Of a stretch of 64,000 bases of DNA, positions 1 through 11,692 are shown piece by piece. Numbering within the stretch: the stretch's first letter is position 1; every line of letters starts with the position of its first letter. The notes under the pieces are model-generated. The model saw only the letters and a list, made by a program, of their open reading frames with translations, was not told the DNA's origin and did no database searches. The stretch comes from Inia geoffrensis (Eukaryota; Chordata; Mammalia; Artiodactyla; Iniidae). The position numbers and the translations under genes are program-made. The stretch lies in assembly GCA_036417435.1 (NCBI GenBank), contig CM070900.1:118808315-118872314 (forward strand), read 5' to 3'.

Positions 1-2115
1 GTTTCCTTATGAGGGCTCCTGTGCCACATAAAACTTAGATAAATTTTCATGCTGAAACTGAATTGTATGGAAGAATTAAGAGGAGGGGCATGCTAGGAGA
101 GCAAAACGTTTGAGGTATTCTTTATCTTAACCAGTGTAATCAATCCAGTGGATTTCTAAAAGCACAGAAATGTGCTTTCATAGAAATGTGTTCTGAAGTT
201 CAAGAAAGTTTTGGCTGTTTATACTAGGTCTGCTGTGTTGATTTCAGATAACATACTCATATTTTAGCACATCATTATTTCCTTTTTTCATGCTTTCAGA
301 GAAACCATAACAGATTTAAATGTTTATTTAAATGATGTATCAACCTCAAACTATTATTTTGCTTTCTTGAGCTTTATCTTGTCTCCTGCTGCAGTCCATC
401 CTGTCTAAATATGATTAATTGAAAATCTGGTTTCATAAGCTTCTAGTGGGCTGCCTGTCAAGGGAGATCCCTTGTTTATACCTTAAATTCCTAGTTCCAT
501 TTACAAAGTTTAGAAGAGTATATATGAAAGTTGTAATGATGCAGTAACCAACTCTGAGAAATGCTTCATAATCATGTTCCTAGAACCATCTCTTTACTCC
601 AACCGAGCTGGGATTCCAAAAAGTAAATTGAGTGTCTCTAGTATATACAATATTAGGTGTCTTGAAAGAAGTGCTGAGTCACAGATCACAGAAGGTAGGA
701 AGGGCAGACAAGAGGAGATGTTGGTGCTTTCTGGCAAATGAACAGCATATGACATTGCCTCAGATTCTGAACATAAATTAGAAATGGTAGAATTATATAT
801 GTTTGCCATTTTATGTCTCTGTTTTAAAAATCAAAACTGTTCCTCAAAGTCTTATACAATTTTTATAGTATAATACAGTCTAGTACATAAATGTTATATG
901 AAGAAGGTCATTTGCAGTTACCTAGTGTTTATTTCATAGTATTATCCAGTTTTTTTTCTTGCTAACACATTCCACATTTAAACAATGTATCAACCTCAAA
1001 CTATTATTTGAGGTTGATCAAATAATAAACTTTATCATTGCCAATATTTGGTTTTCTGGCAAAGTCCTGTTGATGATTGCTGAAATATTACTCAATAGGA
1101 AAAGTGTGCTAAGGAAAGCTAAAATTTGAATAAAAATAGTATACCTAGTAGGTATTAAATTAAAAAATATATATTATTGGATTCCTTGTGACAAGTTAAA
1201 TGTTTAACAATGATACATGAAAGAGCTATTTTATAAAATAAAGAGGGTTCTGAAGAGGGTAAAGTGTACTCCTACAAAAGAGAGGCAACTCTGAAAGAGT
1301 TTAGTAGTCCATAATGATTAAAATATCCAGAATATGTGAAAGCCAGAGAGACACAGCTTTAATGAAAGCAAGTATCAGGAAGTAAATTATCAATTGCTCA
1401 CATCTGAATTCTCAAATCAAACTCTGCTTCAAGGGAACATGACCTAAGACAGGCATCAGGGATATATTAATTTTATAACTAAGGGAGGTGATGGCATTAT
1501 TTGTACTTTGATAGCTCTATTATGTTCACATTTTAGTTCCAATCTGTTAGTCTCCAAGCTTTACTTCAAGGTGGACTGGGGCTTTTATAAGAGAGTTACC
1601 TAAAATAAACCCTGTTAATGGGTTTGCCATTGGGTTTCCTAAACTCCTTGTGTTTTTATTAAAGATGATTAAGAACTTTATTGTCCATAAATGTAAATAT
1701 TTAACATGTAAATAAATTAAATATTCTTGAATGTGTCCCTCATACATGACTGAGCTTGAAACTACATTACAATCTAATCATTTATTTTGTATCTAATGTA
1801 AGGCTTTCTTTATTGTTAATCACCACAAAATAGATAGCCTTGTTGTCTAGATTTTTCTCCCGCTCCCCTCCGAAATAGATGACATAGAGTATAAAGAGAA
1901 TTTTGCTTTTAACATACAAGACAGTCTACATCTGACTGTGATGCAAACTACATAGAGAGAGTTTATAAAGGATTTCTTTAAATTTTCTGTATTTTGAAAA
2001 TTTTATTTCATAATGTCTCTGTTTTAGGTTTAAGGAAAAATGATGTTTACAAACACATATAATTATGACTAGTGAAAAATTACTGAAAGTATATCTTTAC
2101 TTTTCATGGTCACAA
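1..2115. other. AT-rich unique DNA, no gene seen
   Basis: No open frame of convincing length or composition and no repeat family that I recognise. The only structure found is a 25-base direct repeat (335-359 and 985-1009), the second copy of which forms an 11-bp hairpin (990-1017). Old diverged repeats may be hidden here. Confidence 0.6.
990..1017. repeat. Perfect 11-bp inverted repeat beside a 25-base direct repeat
   Basis: The left arm at 990-1000 and right arm at 1007-1017 are exact reverse complements around a 6-base loop. The left arm and loop belong to a 25-base stretch (985-1009) found exactly at 335-359, where the right arm is missing. With flanks the two copies match at 32 of 34 positions. 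A local template-switch or slippage event is the simplest explanation. Confidence 0.7.
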
Positions 2116-2355
2116 TTTTTTTTTTTTTTTTTACCACCACAATGGGTTTATTCGGGAACAACAAAGAATTTCAATTTGGGACAAGCAGGCTTTGAAAGTC
2201 CAACAAATGAAGAAGAGGGACATTATTTTATAGACAAAAAGGAGGAAATTGGAAGGGGTTGTTCTGAACAAGAGTGCACTGGAGAAAAGCAAGAACTCTG
2301 GGTGATGATGGGTTCTCATTGGTTTAGTTGCCAGGGTAGTCAACACAATGGTGTA
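2116..2355 (-). mobile_element. Short retroposed sequence with poly(A) tail, family unassigned
   Basis: Read on the minus strand this is about 220 bases ending in an AATAAA polyadenylation signal (plus-strand 2147-2152), then about 14 bases, then a 17-base A tail (2116-2132). That is the expected order for the 3' end of a polyadenylated RNA copied back into DNA. A TATAAAA-like stretch lies farther upstream at about 2229-2236, so the source may be the U3/R part of an LTR and not an mRNA 3'UTR. I found no convincing target-site duplication and cannot name the source. Confidence 0.45.
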
Positions 2356-2999
2356 TGAGAGGAGAAATTTTCATACATTTAAGGTTTGCCTTGGCTGCAA
2401 CTTGAATGTCAGTTTGTATTTATTATCTGCATGAAAGATTTGTAAATCCCTCTGTGATTGCCTTTTATATGAGACATTAACTTCCTCAAAACATTAAACA
2501 TCAATAGAACTGACTATTTTGTTATGCTCTAAGAGGAAGAACCCACTTTTCTTTCTGAATTAAGGACCTAAACAATTGAATTAAAGATGATTTCAAATTT
2601 GTCCAATCCCCATTTGTCAGTTAGGAATTTAACTCTGCTTTAATGCAAATATCCAATAGAGTTGTACATTTTTTAAAAAATTACATATTACTCACCTAGA
2701 AAGTTGGATCTAATTTGGTCAAATATTTAGTTAACTAATTCCAGTAAATAAAATTACATTAATTTTATATTCTGTTATTAACTCTAAAATAAAAAGTCTT
2801 GGAAATAGACATTTTTATAGACCAGATAAACCTGTTTTCTCCACTTCAGTTAGTGTTATTCACTAAGATGTTCAAATCAGAAAAGAGGGAATCAAATTTT
2901 ATTCTTCATTCTTCCTTAGCTTGATACATTGAATATGGTATCCATTGCTAAATACTAGTTATTCTACCTTCAAAATATATCTTGAATCTATATTCATTT

Positions 3000-3225
3000 T
3001 ATTTAACTCTACTGCTAATACTCTAGTTTAAGGCATTGCAATTGCTCATCTAAACTGTGAAAGCAACTCCCTAAATAATTAGGTTCTTCTCTTACTTTCT
3101 CTAGCACTACTTTTTCCTACATAGCAGTTAAAGGGTTATTTTGATTAAATCTACATTGCATAATTTTAGTTTCCTGCTTATAAATTTTCAGTGGCTACTC
3201 ATACTACTTAGAATAACTTGGAATC
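3000..3225 (+). mobile_element. L2 LINE fragment, part 1 (interrupted by an LTR)
   Basis: This resembles the conserved L2 3' region (phrases such as a diverged TTTTCAGTGGCTACTCAT and GAATCCTTAG). It stops at the left edge of the LTR at 3231 and resumes after it at 3697. The old L2 was therefore already present when the LTR element inserted. Confidence 0.6.
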
Positions 3226-3230
3226 CTTAG

Positions 3231-3696
3231 TGTAGTAGGTTGAAGTGTGCCCCCCAAAAGATATGTCCAAGCCCTGTACCTGTGAATATGACCTTTTTGG
3301 AAATAGTTTTTTTGGTTGTTGTTTTTTTTTTACAGATGCAATTAAGCCAAAAATCTTCAAATGAGACCCTCCTAGATTTAGAGTGGATCCTAAATCCAAT
3401 GACTAGTGTCATAAGAAGAGATCTGGGGCACAGGAGTCATAGCAGAAGGTGATCCGCTGATGCAGGCAGAGATTGGAGGACAACTACAAGTCAAGGGATG
3501 CAAAGGATCTCCAGCATTCATCAAAACATAGGACGGGAGAATGGAGTGAATGCTTCCTTAGCATATTTAGAGGGAGTGTGGCTCTGCAGATACCTTGATT
3601 TCAGACTTGTCAGAACTGTCAAAGAATAAATTTCTATTGTTTTAGCCACCAAATTTGTGGTAATTTGTAACAGCAACCCTAGGAAACTAATACACA
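3231..3696 (+). mobile_element. Solo LTR, MLT1-like (ERVL-MaLR class)
   Basis: The order is typical of MLT1 LTRs: a TG start, a GTGCCCCCCAAAAGATATG block, a GTGAATATGACC block, a CCTAAATCCAATGACTAG block, an AATAAATTTCT polyadenylation region, and an ACTAATACA end. Flanking pentamers CTTAG (3226-3230) and CTCAG (3697-3701) look like a target-site duplication with one change. It is nested in an L2. No internal retroviral genes are present. Confidence 0.75.
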
Positions 3697-4180
3697 CTCA
3701 GTAGCCTACAAACCTCAGTAAGCTCTGGTCTTTACTATATCAAACCAAACCTCATCTCATGGCATTCTCCTCTTCATTTATTACACATGGCTGTTTCTGT
3801 TCTTACAATATACCATAATCTTTGCACTGGCTCTTCTTCCTGCCAAGAATTCTCTTTCCCCAGATCTTCCCATGTAGACTTTCTCATACTTCAGGTTCCA
3901 GCTTAAATGTCATCTCCTGAGTGAAAATACCCTTATCAATACCGAAATTTGCTTATCATGTCATCAACTATAATTGCACCTACTTTATGTCCTTATAGTA
4001 GTTGCATTTTGCAATTCTTATTTGTTTATTTTCTGTACATTTCTTAGTCTGTACATTAGTTTGTACAATTATTGAGAGAAGATAATATGCATTTTCAAAC
4101 ACTATGCTATATCCAATGCCTAGCATAGGGCCTAAAATAAAATACTCAATAAATGTGTGCTGAATGAGTGGATGAATGAA
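3697..4180 (+). mobile_element. L2 LINE 3' end, part 2
   Basis: It continues the L2 after the LTR: a CTCTTTCCCCAGATCTTCC block, an AAATGTCATCTCCTGAG block, and the diagnostic tail with ACTCAATAAATGTGTGCTGAATGA near 4142-4166 and degenerate GAATGA repeats. This is the conserved 3' end of mammalian L2 and is non-coding here. Confidence 0.75.
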
Positions 4181-5430
4181 AGAATTAAGTTGTTCAGTTA
4201 TTGTGAAAAGGATTTAATATGTTTTCCTGACAAATGTGCATGGCTTATTTTTGAAAATATTAACTACAAATAAAAATTCACTTGAAACATTTTATTAAGT
4301 TGACCAAAATGACTTTCATTATTGTCCTCACCTGCAGTTTGCTCCAGTTCCTAGTAAATGGCACAAACCTGGGAAAACTTGGGCCCAACACATATATCTC
4401 TCAGAATTCAAACCTATTCTACTGTCAGAATATTTCCAGCACCTCACGGAATTGTGCTGCAATGTCACGTTTCAATAATAGGTGCTTCAATTTTGCATGT
4501 TGCATAATTCAGTCTAAAACCAACCTTACTGGACATCTTTAACTTATGAAAAAAATGAGAACCTGGCTTTATCAATACCTAAATATTTATATTTGTCTTA
4601 GAAATAATAATAAACCTCTAAGCAGAATAGTGCTTTCTCATGAATGGAAAAAAAAAAAAAAAGCATTCCTTGGCAATAGAGAATCTTATGTAGTTGTGCT
4701 AAATTAACTTGGTTTGCTCATTTATAGTTACTTGCCAAGGTCAAAGCAAAGAACCCCTGTGACTATGTTGATATTTTAGTTACTGTGAGAATAAGAGGTT
4801 CGATAAATATGTAGTGAAGCAGTCACAAGAGTAAAACAAATGCCATGCTGAAGGAAAGAGTGTTAAGTTCAAAAATCTATATTTCTTGACATTTCCTTGG
4901 GTATAAAAAAACCTCTCGTCTGATAGAGTTAAACTTATTTTTAAAAATTGAGCTAAATGAATAAAAACAATGGTTGTTTAAAGACATGGGGTAAAACAAA
5001 ACAGGCAAAACTTTCATAACTAAAGGGCATGTAACTCATAATTTGCACATTTTTATGTCAAATGCTAAAGGTCCTATAGATTTATTAATATGTTACTCAG
5101 ATTGACTCTGTACCATTTCTGTAGAATGATGATGATAGAAGCAGATAAATTGTTCTGTCTTTTCTACATGATCAGCATATTCTCAGAACAATCCCTTTTA
5201 ACTATCACTTGAGACTAAAAAGAGGTAACACAGAACACAGTGTAACACCAGCTCTCTAATTGAATTTCATTTCCTGTATAATTTTTTATCATATTGCAGG
5301 ACTCTATGCACCATTGTCAAGGAATTTCAAACTCAAATAGCAACATGCTTCATTATTCTCTGACCTGAGAACTACTGATATTTACATTCCTTGATGTCTG
5401 ATGAAATGCATGTTGATATAAAAATTACTT
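4181..5430. other. AT-rich DNA without recognised gene or repeat
   Basis: Nothing firmly identified. It contains a short open frame with signal-peptide-like residues at 4282-4542 (see findings), a 15-base A run near 4648-4662, and no splice or promoter context that would support a gene. Confidence 0.5.
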
Positions 5431-5436
5431 AGTCAG

Positions 5437-5915
5437 CCTCCAAGATGGCCTAATGATCTCCACTTGCTAATATTCCTTTGTGTTTTCCCTGCCTACACTG
5501 TGTCAGCGTTGGTGTATAGGACTGATAGAATATAGCAGAAGGAATGGTATTAGCTTCTGACATTATGGCTTCTCTCTCTCATTCTCTCCTTTTTATCTCT
5601 TTGCCCACTTGCTCTTGGAATCTTCAGAATGAAGCCAGCTGCCATGTTCTGGGGAGAGGTTCATGTGGTGAGGAACTGAGGCCTCCTGCCAATAGCCAAG
5701 AAGGAAGTATGAGCTTGGAAATAGATCCTCCAACACCAGTTGGGCCTTCAGATGACTGCAGCCTTGGCCAACATCTGTACTTCAACTTCATGACAGACCT
5801 TCAGCTAAAGCCATTCAGCTAAACAACTTCAAATTCCTAACACAGAAATTATGAGATAGTAAATGTTTGATGTTTTAAAACAATAAATTTGGGGGTAATT
5901 TCATACACAATAATA
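5437..5915 (+). mobile_element. Solo LTR, MLT1-like (ERVL-MaLR class)
   Basis: It shows conserved MaLR LTR landmarks: GCCAGCTGCCATGTTCTGG, GAGGAACTGAGGCCTCCTG, GATGACTGCAGCC, a degenerate ATGAGATAGTAAATG, and an end near AATAATAGATAA. An open frame of 92 codons at 5544-5822 lies wholly inside the LTR and is taken as chance. Confidence 0.65.
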
Positions 5916-6844
5916 GATAAAAAATACATATACCATTTACACAGACATTTATATCAGATTATATTTGAAAACAGAATAATTGTGATTTGGGAAAAGAAGC
6001 AATTAAAAAAAGTCCATGAACTAATTATACAAATATTGTTAAGGATTTAGAAAAAATATGACCTAACCTCAATTAACCTGATCTAATCAATTGACAGTCA
6101 AGTTGAATTAAATATGCAGAGTTTTATTATGTTAAAGACTTTAAATGTGATCCCGTATGGAAAGGTATCAAGGATGCTTTCATTAGGGATTAGGAGTTTT
6201 AAATACTCCTAATTATGCATCATAATTTATAATGTCATTTTTGAATCAGTATGTATAATTTTTAAAACAATATTCCTATTTAGGGAAAGAGATAAAATAT
6301 TCCTCAAGACATATAAATTTATATTTCAGTTATTCTAAAATATTATATATGAGACATAATTGTCTCTATTTATAATTGTCTAATAACAATTTGTAAATAT
6401 TTTATAAAATATATGTAAATAAAATCTAAGGCTAACAAAACATAAAACTACTAATAATTCATATTTTTATTGTATTATAGGTGCTAATATGCTTTTTAGT
6501 TTGGTATAAGTGAAATTATGCTATGACCAGTAAATTAATAATTCTGTTTCTATATAAAAGAAATATGAGTTTGGTGAGATGCTGTCTTTGTTGCTGGGTT
6601 ATATAAAAATACAGTTGAATAAAATGTAGTATTTGGGGAAATTCTAGTAAATGGCCATAGATTGTACATAATTACTTACTTTAGTAAAAGTTGATAACAT
6701 AAGGAATCATTGCAATATTTTCTAGTGGAAAAGAATGCATGATGTGTTTCTCCCTATTGCTCATTCCAAAGTATTGTTTAATCAAAACTATGAAGGTTGT
6801 GGACACACGGAAAAATAATCAGACAGTTAGTTAAAAAGATGCTG
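5916..6844. other. AT-rich DNA, nothing recognised
   Basis: Very AT-rich, with many short A or T runs. No gene, LTR or LINE similarity was seen by eye. Confidence 0.5.
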
Positions 6845-6845
6845 T

Positions 6846-7064
6846 AGTCACAAAGCATGGAGCTGATCTCCCTGTGCTATGCAGCTGCTTCCCACTAGCT
6901 AGCTATTTTACATTCAGTAGTGTATATATGTCAATTCTGGGAGGGAGACGCAAGAGGGAGGGGATATGGGGATATATGTATATGTATAGCTGATTCACTT
7001 TGTTATTCAGCAGAAACTAACACAACATTGTAAAGCAATTATACTCCAATAAAGATGTTAAAGA
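6846..7064 (+). mobile_element. L1 3' end with 5' inversion (twin priming)
   Basis: The left part (about 6846-6932) is L1 3'UTR in antisense orientation, from CACAAAGCATGGAGCTGATC to TGTATATATG. The right part (about 6938-7064) is the sense L1 3' end, from GGGAGGGAGACGCAAG to CTCCAATAAAGATGTT, followed by an A-rich tail. In L1 order the inverted piece comes immediately upstream of the sense piece. That arrangement is the known signature of twin priming during insertion. Confidence 0.8.
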
Positions 7065-7586
7065 AATAAAGTAAAATAAAAAACAGCTCCAAACATCTCT
7101 TGTTAGACTAGAATTCCAACATGCAGCCAGGATTGAGAATCTACCATCTAAGCTAATGGCTTTTCCATTGGTTAAATTTGCACTTTTGTAAAGTAATGAT
7201 TGTGTTATTGACTGACTTTTAAAATGCTGAGGTAAATAATAATGTAATTGCTATAACTGACTAGTATTGAAAATATAAACAGTGAGCATTATAAACAGAT
7301 TTCCATTGGGAATACAGATGTCAATAAATATAGTGGCATAAATGAATAAAAGAAGTAATGATTTCGCACAAGCAACTAAAAAAGGAAGTATAGAAACCAC
7401 GGAATGACTAGTAACTAAATTTAATGGTGAGTCATTTTATTTTTATTTCTAACTATTTTGTCTGTTATAAGAACCGATTATCAAATAGTGAATAAAACTA
7501 TCAATATTTTCACATGAATTGCAAAGAAAGCACAGTGGCCCAACTAGTAAACCAATTGTCATTTGAACAAATTATGCAAACTCATC

Positions 7587-7780
7587 TTTTTTTTTAAGAT
7601 GTTTTTGGTGTGGACCATTTTTAAAGTCTTTATTGAATTTGTTACAATATTGCTTATGTTTTATGTTTTGGTTTTTTGGCCCTGAGGCCTGTAGGATCTT
7701 AGCTCCCTGACCAGAGATTAAATCCACACCCCCTGCATTGGAAAGTGAAGTCTTAACCACTGGACCACCAGGGAAGTCTC
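7587..7780 (-). mobile_element. Older CHR-type tRNA-derived SINE
   Basis: It is in reverse orientation: a T run (7587-7595), then a body with TTTTGGCCCTGAGGCCTG, GATCTTAGCTCCCTGACC, and the tRNA-related head ending CCACTGGACCACCAGGGAAG. It differs from the four GC-rich young SINEs and fits an older CHR subfamily shared by whales, hippos and ruminants (recall, not searched). A diverged 11-base duplication, 7575-7585 and 7781-7791 with two changes, flanks it. Confidence 0.75.
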
Positions 7781-7791
7781 TGCAAGCTGAT

Positions 7792-9310
7792 TGTTTAAAA
7801 AATCTATTTGGATATAATTTTCAGGAAACTAAGGTGACATCATGCAGTGTTGAATGAATTATAATGAAAACAGGGAATATAATACTATAACTAAGAAATT
7901 TGTGAAAGTAATCACAATGATAGTAACAAAATCTTATTGCTAAAGGAAAGCAAATAAACCTAAGAACACTGTTGGATATTGCATAATATTAATGTTGTGA
8001 AATATTTAAGAGAATACACCATCATATATTCATACTATTAAATATATTAATTAACAATATAATGAATAAGCTTTTAGCATATATATGGCCTGCATGTTAG
8101 ACAGATATTCTAAAGAACTTTTTTGTCACTGAAAATTCATGTTGTGAAAAATATACACACATACATACTTTTTTAATTAAAAAGACTATGAACCACAATA
8201 CATACTTGAAAGGATATATTGAGAGTCAAAATTACACTTGGAGTAAAAAGTCATTGTTATTTAGATTAAAAAAATTTGTATCTGAAGGTCAATCCAGACA
8301 TGATTTATTCAGACAACACATTGTTGGTATTCAATTGTATGTCTCTTCATTTCAATTCAGTGTTGGAGGAAATAGTGAACAGTGAGAATGAAATTAAATT
8401 ATATTCATTTTTCAAATGCTCTGAGAAGAAATGGGCATAAACCACAAAATACATATTTCCTCTTTGATTATGTTATCTGTCTCATTTTCCTTAATATTTG
8501 CTCTTGTAATGGAACACAAAGAGCTTTTGTTTTTAAAATGATCACCTGGTGAAATTGGCATGTTACCTTGGTATGGCGTGCCATCTATCTACTCATTGAC
8601 CTCATGTGGTTTGCATAATCTTTTGAAGTTATTAAGTCATAGTTCTTATCTCAGTAATCTTTTTTGATCAGAAAGCCAAGCAACTGTATGCCCTTATCAG
8701 AAGTAGATGGACTAAGGTCTACAGGGCATAAAAACTGATCATTAAAATATGGATTCCAGTATATTATTTTTTCAATGAGAAATATATTTGCACCATGAAC
8801 CAAAATGGTTTAATCTGCACACTCATCACTTTCTCTCTTGGTATGTAACCAATGGGGAAAAAAAACATAGAAAAATATGAAGAAAATAAGGAAACGTCAC
8901 CTACAGACTTATCAATGGATGAAAACATTGTTAAAATTATTCTGCATAAAATTTAAATATTATAATATCATGTCTTAAATTTTGCATTCCTTTTACTTAA
9001 TTTTTTAATGATATTTATAACAAGATTTGGATATTTTACATTACTGCCTCCATTGCAATTTTTGATATAGATGTGTTGTAGTTTATTACTCCTATAAAGT
9101 AGTTTATTATGTTATCTCCAATATGCAGATATTACAAACAAGCCTGAGATAAACATCTTTGTCAACACTTCTCTTTATTTTCTTAGGAAAGGATCCCCAA
9201 AATGGAACTATTGTGCATCAAAGTATCAGCATTGTAAAGGACCTTGCAGTACATTCCTCTATTTGTTTCTAGCATATTTATAATAATATATATTTCCAGC
9301 AGTAATATAT
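7792..9310. other. AT-rich DNA, nothing recognised
   Basis: No gene or identifiable repeat. A 65-codon open frame at 8188-8385 has no features beyond chance. Confidence 0.5.
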
Positions 9311-9315
9311 AAGAA

Positions 9316-9578
9316 TGCCTGGGGTAGGAGGGATATATTGGGATTATGGGATTAACAGATGTACACTATCATATATAAAATAGATAAACAACAAGGATTT
9401 ACAGTATAGCACAGGGAATTCAATATCTTATATTCAATATCTTAAACTATAATGGAAAAAAATTTTTAAAAATATATAGATATATACATGTATATGTATT
9501 ATGAAGTCAGTTTACTGTATACCTGAAACTAACACAATATAGTAAATCAACTATACTTCAGTTAAAAAAAGTTTTTTA
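9316..9578 (+). mobile_element. L1 3' end, 5'-truncated (older 3'UTR subfamily)
   Basis: Sense L1 3'UTR of the type with ACTATCATATATAAAATAGA, CAGTATAGCACAGGGAA, GTATACCTGAAACTAACACA and CTATACTTCAGTTAAAAAAA. It has a partial internal duplication of a TCAATATCTTA motif (9418-9445). A CHR SINE sits directly against its A tail at 9579. Confidence 0.8.
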
Positions 9579-9764
9579 GGGCTTCCCCGGTGGCACACTG
9601 GTTGAGAGTTTGCCTGCTGATGCAGGGGACACGGGTTCGCGCCCCGGTCTGGGAAGATCCCAAATGCCGTGGAGCAGCTGGGCCCGTGAGCCATGGCTGC
9701 TGAGCCTGTGCGTCCAGAGCCTGTGCTCCACAACGGGAGAGGCCCACATAAATTTTTTAAAAAA
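9579..9764 (+). mobile_element. CHR SINE, slightly 3'-shortened
   Basis: A tRNA-derived SINE. The A-box region is GGTGGCACACTGGTTGAG and the B box GGGTTCGCGCC is intact. The GC-rich tRNA-unrelated body then runs to GGGAGAGGCCCACA, about 30 bases short of the end seen in the copy at 41604. The tail is an A-rich, T-interrupted stretch. It inserted next to the A tail of the L1 3' end at 9316. It is not a functional tRNA gene because no tRNA fold continues after the B box. Confidence 0.9.
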
Positions 9765-11310
9765 GAAGCTATAGAGTGTAAACTAGAATTCATGAAATGT
9801 TTCCAGTCTCTAGTATTTTCCCTATCTATACAATGCTGATCCAAAATCACCACTAGAAACTATTTTTCAGTCAGAGTTCTGGCAGAAAAGAAATGACATA
9901 TTCAAGGTGGTTTACTGAGAAGAGTTCAGAGAAGTTCTATATCTAAAGGTGTGAGAGAGGATATAAAAAGTCAAATGAAAAATGAGGCACCCAGGGCTAG
10001 GAACTACTGGTTCATAGGTGTGGAGTAGCCAGCCCAGGGAGTAGTGAATTAATCAGAAAAAAAAAAAAAAAAAAAGCAGTAAGTGTGGGAGGGCCCTCTC
10101 ACAGGAGGAACACACCTATCTCTTGTTCACTCAGGAGGGAGAGAGAGTGGCAAAAATACCCCACCTCTTCCTTTGCCATTTTCCCTTGTTACTGCAAATG
10201 TATGCCTTTGGTCAAAAATGCAAGAGCAAGCTAGAGGTAAAGGGGCTCACTGATGCAGTTCATGAAAATCATATCTCCCAGGGCACATAGAAGTGCAAAG
10301 AATAGAGATTGGAACTGGAGAGGATAACTAGAAATAAGCAGCACATCTGCAATCACCAGTGAAAAATTGTGATAAGATTTCTATGACAGGAAATGATTCT
10401 ATACTTTTGAGAATGTTAACAATGAACAGCAATGTTTCAAGTAAGAGAGGCTTTGTATAATAGTTACATTTTTTCCAGTTAATGGTAAATCTAACACATT
10501 CCACATTCCATATTAATCATAATCTTTCCCATGTCCCTTTTTTTTTAAGAGTTTTCTACTATATACACGAAGCGCAATTAAACACAACCTTTTACTGAAT
10601 TTGTTATTATTCTTTCCTTTGTTTCTAGTTTCAGTGGACAGCTTGTCATTAAGAAAAAAGACAGGTGGTTAATGATCTAATTCTAACATTCCCATTCTAA
10701 TTACTCAGTACTCTGGTTATATCATCTATTAATTCTGTTGCCCTGTTACCTATGCAATTAATAAAATTATACTGAATAAATATGACAGATATTATAAGTT
10801 GTGGTGTTGTATATCCACTTGTTATTATCAAAGTATTTGAAACATTCCTAAAATTGAAAAAAAAAATTTTTTTAAACTCAATTTTATTTAGTTGTCAACA
10901 GTTCAAATATTTTAATTTCATTTTTATTTTTGCTATGTACAAAAATAATGATATTGACATAGAAGTTTGTTTTACTTTATATTACCACACTATTGATTAC
11001 CATAGTTTCCTTTTCTCCTATTATCAGTTACTTATAGGCAAGACCTGTTTCTTTGTTTGTTTATTTGTTTTGGATGTGCATAACTTAAAATAGTGCCTGC
11101 CATATAGTAAGCTCTAATAAATACTTTTATGAGTGAAAAGATTACATTTCATGGTATTTCTCCTCTTTAAGAGTTGAAATGTCTTAATTCTAGCTATCAT
11201 GTTGTAACAAAGACGTAATTTTTAATTAGCTACAATGACATTCAGGGGCAGATAGAGACTGAAACATAAATAACCATAGAGATGCTTATTGTCTACTAAC
11301 TTTCTACTAA
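9765..11310. other. Unassigned DNA with possible old repeat remnants
   Basis: About 9880-10340 is somewhat richer in GC and may be a decayed LTR or DNA element, but I cannot name it. It includes a 19-base A run at 10059-10077. The rest is AT-rich without recognised features. Confidence 0.4.
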
Positions 11311-11317
11311 AGGATTA

Positions 11318-11575
11318 AAACACATATACACACTACTATATATAAAGTAGATAACTAATAAGGACCTACAGTATAGGACAGGGAACTCTACTCAACACTC
11401 TGTAATGACCTATATGGGAAAAGGATCTAAAAAAGAGTGGACATATGTATAAGTATAACTGATTCACTTTGCTGTCAGCAGAAATTAACACAACACTGTA
11501 AATCACCTATACTCCAATAAACAATATAAAAAAAATTTAAAATGATAGAAAAAATAAAAATAAAAAAGATTAAAA
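11318..11575 (+). mobile_element. L1 3' end, 5'-truncated
   Basis: Same 3'UTR subfamily type as at 9316: TACACACTACTATATATAAA, GTAATGACCTATATGGGAAA, CTGATTCACTTTGCTGTCAG, CTATACTCCAATAAACA, then an A-rich tail. Its 3'UTR differs from that of the large minus-strand L1s, so it belongs to a different, probably older, subfamily. Confidence 0.85.
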
Positions 11576-11692
11576 CAAGTTAAACCTACTTTAATGTACA
11601 ATATTTGTCATATATATTAATGGCTATCTAATACCATTTCATTAAACTGTGATATTTTACTGTGTTAACCACCTATGCATTCTTTATTTTTT

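Noticed and set aside
5544..5822. 92-codon open frame
   Set aside because: It lies entirely within an MLT1-like LTR that has no coding role.
9579..9650. tRNA gene suggested by A and B boxes
   Set aside because: The boxes belong to the tRNA-derived head of a SINE. No complete cloverleaf or terminator follows. The same holds for the other three CHR copies.
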